Below are positions 57,640 to 64,000 of a stretch of DNA of 64,000 nt, one piece after another (the first letter of the stretch is position 1; every line of letters starts with the position of its first letter). Both the position numbers and the translations under genes were made by a program. A model generated the notes under the pieces. The model saw only the letters and a list, made by a program, of their open reading frames with translations. It was not told the origin of the DNA and did no database searches. Source of the DNA: Papaver somniferum (taxonomy: Eukaryota; Streptophyta; Magnoliopsida; Ranunculales; Papaveraceae); contig NW_020621603.1 in assembly GCF_003573695.1 (NCBI RefSeq), forward strand, positions 17,099,116-17,163,115, written 5' to 3'.

Positions 57640-58480
57640 GTGCTGGGAGCACGGACACACGACCACCGACCGTGTCGTGGTCAATCCCACGCCAGTTTTA
57701 TATTTTTAATGCATTTTTATTATTTCCATGATTTGATGAAAATTCTCTCATTTTATCAAATCTCCTTCGTCTCGAGGAAACTCCTCGGTTTCATGGTACT
57801 TCCATAAATCCATAAAAAATAATATAAAATTAAGGAAAGGAGTGTGGGGCGTGACCATTGGCCAACCGGCCATGCCTTGGTCCCAACCGGCCCCACACCC
57901 ACGGTTCCTTATTATTTTATTTATTATTATTATTATTCTCTAATTTCATGAAAAAACTCCTTGATTTCATGGTATTTTTGCACAAATCATCAATAATAAT
58001 AAATAAAATAAATTATGAAAACTTGTGGGACCGGGCCTTGGCCGGCCGCCATGCCCTAGCCGGTCCCACACGCCCCTTTGTTTTATTTATTTATTATTAG
58101 TTTTCCTTGAATTCATCAAATTCCTTGATTTCATGGTATTTCTCTCAAATTAGGAAAATTCCCTCAAATCATCAAAATACCTAAAAATATTAAAAAATAG
58201 GGAAACTCGTGGGACCGGGCCCTAGCCGGCCGGCCATGCCTTCCACGGTCCCACGCGCCCTTGTTTTTATTATTTTAATATTTTTGCTTCCTTGAACTCA
58301 TGAAAACTCCTTCAATTCATGGAAACTCCCTAAATTCATCAAATTTCTCAAAATTCATGAATTTTTCATAAAATCATCAAAATATTATAAAATTAAGGAA
58401 AAGGCACCACGGGACCGTGGTCACGACCGGCCGACCATGCCTTGACCACGGCGGTCCCACGCCTCCTCATTCCTTATTTT
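57640..58480 (+). repeat. ~180-bp repeats with GC-rich GGGACCGG palindromes in Tat LTR
   Basis: Five units (starting near 57640, 57840, 58020, 58205 and 58400). Each joins a GC-rich palindrome-like core (gtgggaccgggc...agccggtcccac) to an AT-rich part with ttcatgaaaactccttgatt. Confidence 0.8.
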
Positions 58481-60138
58481 ATAATTATTTTTCATCATCT
58501 CATGGTGTTTTCCTCAGTTTCGTCGAAACCCTAATTTTGGCATATTTTCTCGAATGGATGCTCAATTGCACGCCAGAAAATATCAAAATTCTCAGGACTG
58601 AGACGCGGACGCCTTGGGGACACGAGCACGCTATCTTGACCGACCAAGATTGGCTCTTTGGCTCACGGAAGCCGGTCCCATCAATTTTCACAGTTTTGAC
58701 CTAATTTGCACAATTGCTCGTATTAGGTCCAAAACTCTTCCAAACACTTTGGATTTTCATGAAGTGATCGTCAGGCGGTCACGGACAACCCAGGGCCGGT
58801 TTCATGACTCCATGGTCGGTCCCCGTCGGACAGCATTTTGAATAAATGATTAAGCCAGCATTTAATCATTCTTCCACCAACAAATCGTCAACTCTTCAGG
58901 AGTTCTTCGTATTTGCTCACGTGAGCATATGGACACTACATGGTTGATCCACGGTCCCATGTAGTCGCTCCCTCCTTCGTCCCATGGTTGAAATTCTGAC
59001 GAACCATGAATTGATCATCAATTGATCAAATTAGGGTTTCTGAATCCAAGGATCATCATTCCAGATTCCAACCTTAATAATTTTACGACGACCTCATGGT
59101 CATTAATTATTAATTATGCTCGGTTCAACGACCAGTACTAATTAATATTTTTGGTACGCTGCCAATAATCCATCAGATGAGCAACACATGCTCAGACGAT
59201 CAAATATTCAACAATTCATCACATGAGCAACACTTGCTCAGATGATAAATATTTGCTCAAACCAAGGAATTGGTTCAACAATCATATTCAACGATCCATC
59301 GAATGAGCAATACTTGCTCACTTCATCGTAAGAACTATACCTCTGTCTCATGACATGTTCAATTCATGAGTTTCAGAACATCATGTTCAACTCAACACTA
59401 CATGGACTCATCGTCCCATCAAACCACGAAGTCATCAATTGACTAACAAACCACGAGACGTCAATCGTGTCACTTGGGGGGATATCACTTAGGGTTTTGG
59501 TCTGGCGGTCTACGGCACGTGTGTTCAAACACACGATGGAATGTGAGCAAGTCGTGCAATCAGTTGAAGGAATTCACGAGGTAGTGGGTGGAAAATCGAC
59601 CAAGTCTCCACACGTTGAGCAACTGGTTTCAAACACGATCTCCACTTCCCCACTCCTTGATTCCATCAACTGTCACACTTCATGGAATCATGGTGTCTAA
59701 ATTCCAGCAATATAAATAAGTCTCTGAATCATGATTGAATACATCATCAGTATCATCAATCTCACGTCTCATCGACAACACGAGATCATCAACTCATCAA
59801 TTGAGCAACTACTCTCAATTGAGCAATTTCAATCACTCAGAGCTTATCGTATTCAGAATTCACACACCCACAATCTTTGATTACCATTGATTCCACACAT
59901 TTCTCAGCTTCCCTCCTACAGATCAACCCATCCTCTCTTGTGACCGAATTTACTCTGGAACGGTCATTGTCTTGATTTAGGCCGGAGTACTACAGATTGA
60001 TCTCTCGAATCTAAAGCACCCCCTTTGCAGCGGTGTCTGTGTGAGGTTTAACATTTCGCTCGGTTCGAGGAGTCTCCTCCGTACGGTCGTCTCCTCAATT
60101 CCTTAAAAACCAGCAAATCGTTTTTCCCCATCTACAGA

Positions 60139-60158
60139 TTGGCGACCACAGTGGGAGA
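60139..60158 (+). other. Primer binding site of the Tat element
   Basis: ttggcgaccacagtgggaga two bases after the LTR, identical in its first 19 bases to 16831. Confidence 0.75.
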
Positions 60159-60191
60159 TCATTCTCGGTTGCAATCTCACAATCTCACAAG

Positions 60192-60629
60192 ATGGTTGGT
60201 CTTAGGACTAATTCAACTAATTCAGATCAGAATATTTCAAACGACAACATTCCTCATGTTACACCTGGCGGCATGGAAGGCAGAGGGATCCCGACTTTAG
60301 AGTTGGCTCAAATCCTAGAGGTCCATACCAGGAACATGGACCTGATGAAGGAGACGATAAACCACATCCTCGACTTTCTCATCAGATTGACATCCGAGTT
60401 AGGTATCTCCGCTCCAGAAGCCTCAACACCGGGGACTGAGCGTCATCTGACCCTCAAATCAACAGCTCACCACACATACGAGAAGCCGGTGGAACAAGAG
60501 GTCACACATTTGATTGAAAATCTATGTGAAACTCCTGCACTTCTCCAGGGATCAGCGCACAGACACATTTTCAGCACTCAACCAGATATCATCCAGCGTG
60601 CAAATAACGCCACCAACACCATCAGTTGA
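60192..60629 (+). CDS. Short Tat gag N-terminal protein (145 aa)
   Basis: Starts MVGLRTNSTNSDQNISNDN, like the gag at 16956. Helical middle (LAQILEVHTRNMDLMKETIN). No gag core and no CCHC knuckle before the frame stops and protease sequence takes over in another frame near 60630. Internal deletion likely. Confidence 0.6.
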   Translation: MVGLRTNSTNSDQNISNDNIPHVTPGGMEGRGIPTLELAQILEVHTRNMDLMKETINHILDFLIRLTSELGISAPEASTPGTERHLTLKSTAHHTYEKPVEQEVTHLIENLCETPALLQGSAHRHIFSTQPDIIQRANNATNTIS

Positions 60630-61239
60630 AGAAGTCTCCCTAGTGCCTGGGCATTCGATCGACAACATCTCTTTTGGAGAAGAAGATCGCATGACGGATG
60701 AAGGACACAACCGAGCATTGTATGTCACTGGTTTCATCAAAGGCACCGAATTTAGAAGAGCTCTTGTTGACACCGGTGCTTCCACCAACATTGTCACTAT
60801 GAAGACTCTCAGGATGGCCAGATTCCCACAAGGTAAAATCGTTCGCTATCCCATCCTAATGACAGGATTTGAAGGAAGTCAAAGCCATACATATGGATAT
60901 GCATACATAGATTTGAGGGTGGGGCCGATTCGATCGAAAGCAAAGTTTCATGTGATCGAGCAAGAACCTGACTACCACATAATACTGGGACGCCCATGGC
61001 TCCATGATAACAAGGTGGTTCCTTCAACATACCATCAATGCATGAAGGCCCTGCTCGACAACAAGATCGTTCGCATTCCGGCTTCATCATCTCCTTATGC
61101 TCCCGTCTATGATACTGAGTTCCTTGAATCTCAAAAGGCGTCCCGGAACCTCCAAGCAGGATTCGCAGTACTCCACTTCCAAGCTGGAAGACTATCGAGA
61201 AGGCTGATAACGATCCGTCATCCTCAGCTGCTAAAATGA
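60630..61239 (+). pseudogene. Tat aspartic protease
   Basis: Contains RALYVTGFIKGTEFRRALVD with the catalytic DTGAS that follows, then FHVIEQEPDYHIILGRPWLH, the conserved ILGRPWL motif. This domain looks intact. It is open to 61239 in frame with an upstream block that overlaps the gag frame, so it would need a frameshift or fusion to be made. Confidence 0.8.
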
Positions 61240-61578
61240 TCAAGTCACCTACTACACCACTAAACTAGCCATAATGATCAAGTCTCAACTCCAGGGAAAA
61301 CTTCACGACCGATCGACGTAGGGAGAGTCATTTATCGCCGACGGAAAGATTAGCAATTAATCGGGAGAACGATGAAAAGTCTCCCCACCATGAAGAATCG
61401 TGTCAGAGTGAGCATCACTTGAAGAAGAAGTCCAAGATGCCCCACGACAACTACAGGACGGCACTGACTCTACCACTGACGATCTTGAAACAATCAACAT
61501 TGGGACTGAAGACGATCCAAGGCCAATCCTGATCAGTTCAGCGCTATCACCAAGGAGCGGACCGAGCTGGTAAAATTA

Positions 61579-62215
61579 TTGAAAGAATATCAAGATGTCT
61601 TCGCCTGGACGTACGAAGAAATGCCGGGTCTGGATGACAAACTCGTCACCCATCACCTGCACATCGTCCCTGGTTCCAAAGCTGTCAAACAACCGCCCAG
61701 ACAATTTAGACACGAAGTCGAGGAAATCAAGGTCGAAATCCAGAAACTGTTGGCAGCAGGGTTCATCAAGCCTATTCTTCATCCAACGTGGCTAGCAAAT
61801 GTGGTACCTGTTAAGAAGAAAAATGGTCAAATCAGATGTTGTGTCGACTTCAGGAACTTGAATAAATGTTGTCCAAAGGATGATTTTCCTCTACCCAACA
61901 TTGACATGCTCGTCGATGCAACCAGTGGTCACGGTATGTTCTCATTCATGGACGGCTATAGTGGGTACAACCAGATCAAGATGTATGAACATGACGCCAA
62001 CAAGACTGCGTTCCGTACTCCCATTGGGAATTTTCACTACACTGTGATGCCCTTTGGATTAAAAATGCTGGTGCCACCTATCAACGAGCCATGACTGCCA
62101 TATTCCACGACATGATGCACAAGCAAGTGAAGACTATGTTGATGATGTGGTGGTAAAATCGAAGACTCGAGCATCTCATCTCGAAGTTCTAAGGCAGGTG
62201 TTTGAAAGATGCAGG
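61579..62215 (+). pseudogene. Tat reverse transcriptase
   Basis: YQDVFAWTYEEMPGLD, then HPTWLANVVPVKKKNGQIRC, PLPNIDMLVDATSGHGMFSF, MDGYSGYNQIKMYE and a PFGL block in frame to 62064. A single-base loss there shifts the frame, and a second lies near 62128 just before the catalytic YVDD (62136-62147), which is itself intact. Confidence 0.88.
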
Positions 62216-62890
62216 ACAAATTAAAAATGAATCCTTTAAAGTGCGCATTCGGAGTTTCTTCCGGAAAATTCTTAGGATTCCTGGTCACGGCTGAAGGGAT
62301 CAAAGTCGACCCAGACAAGGCAAAAGCTATTACCACCATGCCTCCTCCACGTACCGTGAAGGAACTACAGAGCTTTATGGGCAAGGTAAATTATATTCGA
62401 CGCTTCATTCCTGGATTAGCTCAACTCATTGCTTCGTTCACACCTCTGCTGAAGAAAGGAGCAAGCTTCACCTGGACAGCTGTTCAACAAGAAGCTTTCC
62501 ATAAAATACAACATATATTATTGTCACCGGCCGTCATGAGGTCTCCAGTGCAGGGACGACCCTGATTCTTTACACAGCCTCCAGTGACGTCGCCATCGGC
62601 GCACTCCTCGCTCAGGAAGACGACGAAGTCGAACGACCGATTTACTACTTCAGCCGCACAATGAGAGATGCTCAACTCCGATATCCAAAGGCCGAAAGGG
62701 CATGCCTGGCATTGGTACATGCAATCCAGAAGTTCAACATTACTTATATCTAACAGGGTCGTACTCATCTCCAAAGCTGATCCCATAAAGTTCTTGCTAT
62801 CAAAGCCAGCCTTGATAGGGAGACCAGCGAAGTGGCTACTCCAGATGTCAGAATTTGACATAGCTTGCACGCCACCTAAAGCCATCAAAG
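62209..62890 (+). pseudogene. Tat RT connection and first RNase H
   Basis: KMNPLKCAFGVSSGKFLGFL, VKELQSFMGKVNYIRRFIPG, then after a frame change ALLAQEDDEVERPIYYFSRT and AERACLALVHAIQKF. A stop near 62750 and another shift follow, with the tail FLLSKPALIGRPAKWLLQMS visible at 62793-62850. Confidence 0.85.
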
Positions 62891-62984
62891 GTCAAGCGGT
62901 CGCAGACTTGCTCGCGCTTTTCCAGGGGAAGACACAACAACACTACATGAAGAAGTGCCCGGCGAATTCCCAGACATCTTGGTC

Positions 62985-63500
62985 ATCAAGGAAGAAACAT
63001 GGCTTCTATACTTTGATGGATCTGCCACCCCTAGTAGTGACACCGGAGGAGGGCAGTGCTGGTGTCTCCATCTGGTGAAGTTTTCTCACATTCGTTCAAG
63101 TTGGATTTCCACTGCACCAACAACTCAGCGGAATATGAAGCCTTCCTATTAGGATTATCCTTGGCCAAGCAAGCAGGAGCAACACACCTCGAGATAAGGG
63201 GAGATTCAAAATTATTGGTCAACCAGATGAATGGAACGTATTCTCTCAAAGAAATCACACTTGCTCCATTCAGAACCGAAGCTCAGCGACTGTTGACCTA
63301 TTTTGCTGACGCAACGATCGTCCATACTGGACGGACTAACAATAGGCATGCTGATTGCCTAGCAACTCTCGCCTCCAAGCTGCAATTCGAAGGAGCACAG
63401 AAAACGATCACTGTACAGAGGCGTACGTATCTTCAACTTGGCTCACTCAGATCGAAGACATTCCAGCGAACGATTGGCGAGCACCCATCATTCATGAATT
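62985..63500 (+). pseudogene. Tat archaeal-type RNase H
   Basis: YFDGSA (about 63008), after a frameshift NSAEYEAFLLGLSLAKQAGA, then LEIRGDSKLLVNQMNG and RTNNRHADCLATLASKL. The catalytic D-E-D set and the final AD are visible. This second RNase H is the hallmark of the Tat lineage (Ogre/Retand/Grande-type elements). Confidence 0.85.
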
Positions 63501-64000
63501 GAGCAGCTCTATCAGAAGGCCAAGTCAGCCTCAAGGAATTGAAGAACTACTTCTTGCTTCATGGAGGGATATATCGAAACCCTGATGGATCTCTATCACG
63601 ATGTCTTGGGAGCGACGAAGCGGAAGAACAACTCAAGCGCATACATGAGGAAGTCTGTGGGCAAACGTTAGTGGTAACACTTTACAGAAAGCTTCAAAGA
63701 ATGGGGTACTACTGGCCATCCATGGAGACTCAGTCAAGAGCTTTACAAGGATCTTGTCCTGATTGCCAAACACCTCCTCATCACTTGGAGGTTTTGACGG
63801 TCCACCACACTGGGGACTGGAGGGAGCCTTACATCAAATACCTCCGGGACAACGAACTACCACTGGAAAAGAAGCAAGCAGTCAAACTCATTCAGAAAGC
63901 TAAGAGATTCGTATCTCGATGGGATCTTATACCGCAAAAGCTTTGGTGGAAATTTACTGAGGTGCTTAGCCGAACATGAAATCCCTACAATCCTGAAGGA
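63470..64000 (+). pseudogene. Tat integrase N-terminal zinc-finger module, then a second linker
   Basis: A linker (DWRAPIIHELSS, 63470) leads, after a frame change, to YFLLHGGIYRNPDGSLSRCL, an HHCC finger (IHEEVCG... GYYWPSM... CPDCQ, to 63770). Instead of an integrase core, a second linker follows (GDWREPYIKYLRDNELPLEK, 63811-63870) and leads toward another RCL-type block. The window ends before a second finger or the DDE core. Confidence 0.7.

Larger units (their letters stand above)
56712..60136 (+). repeat. Tat 5' LTR (3.43 kb)
   Basis: Starts TGTAGATGG and ends CCATCTACA, so its ends are 9-bp perfect inverted repeats. TATA box 59711-59718, leaving a U3 of about 3 kb. It is a mosaic of arrays: ctcctagacagcttgctctg hairpins (56942, 57061), the 57110-57440 repeats, the 57640-58480 repeats and tgagcaacacttgctca palindromes (59175-59325). 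No genes inside. Confidence 0.9.
56712..64000 (+). mobile_element. Tat-lineage Ty3/gypsy element with 3.4 kb LTR, 5' portion
   Basis: LTR 56712-60136, PBS 60139, short gag, protease, RT, RNase H, archaeal-type RNase H and integrase zinc-finger module in that order. The second, archaeal-type RNase H identifies the Tat lineage. Frameshifts break pol repeatedly, so this copy is inactive. It runs off the window. Confidence 0.9.

Overview
This window is plant nuclear DNA, almost certainly from a eudicot. It holds plant lineages of LTR retrotransposons (Sirevirus-like Copia, Tat-like and Reina-like Ty3/gypsy), plant-type MITEs, a 5'-truncated LINE and a plant R1-type MYB gene with a SHAQKYF motif and a spliced intron. 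The species cannot be fixed from sequence alone. Transposable elements make up most of the 64 kb. Only the MYB gene (50415-51346, minus) looks like an ordinary intact host gene. A PIF/Harbinger-type Myb/SANT ORF with its own TATA box (4125-4559, minus) is the other intact reading frame.

Layout. 1-1603 is the 3' part of a deleted Copia element, sitting in an older Sirevirus-type LTR (1604-3634). 3635-4960 holds the PIF/Harbinger-type ORF. 5762-41440 is framed by two copies of a 2.2-2.3 kb Tat-type LTR (5762-7935 and 39128-41440). Between them lie gag remnants and, antisense, an intron-containing gene with plant mobile domain (PMD) features (exons 34702-33668 and 10292-9705). Inside that gene sits a solo Sirevirus-type LTR (10382-12197 plus 32317-32928). 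It was split by a further 20.1 kb block (12198-32316): a truncated Sire LTR, a Tat element (14171-23737), a Sire internal-region stub, and a Sire element with two LTRs, a gag and no pol (23901-32316). A second solo LTR (34885-37351, minus, perfect GACTG target duplication) lies just upstream of the PMD gene start.

41441-46490 is AT-rich and carries an old diverged Sire LTR, a LINE stub with an 11-bp target duplication and another Sire-type LTR holding an Emigrant-like MITE. 46500-49773 is a decayed Reina-like element (minus). The MYB gene follows, then a Mutator-type MITE in its upstream region. 53940-64000 is again retrotransposon: a truncated inverted Tat-type LTR, a Sire LTR fragment, and a large Tat-type element whose 3.4 kb 5' LTR (56712-60136) leads into gag, protease, RT, RNase H, archaeal-type RNase H and the start of integrase. 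All pol frames are broken by frameshifts.

Two themes recur. First, LTR-internal-LTR-internal configurations occur for both the Sire and Tat families, suggesting unequal recombination. Second, the long LTRs are built from short palindromic or hairpin repeat arrays that differ between subfamilies while the flanking LTR sequence stays conserved.
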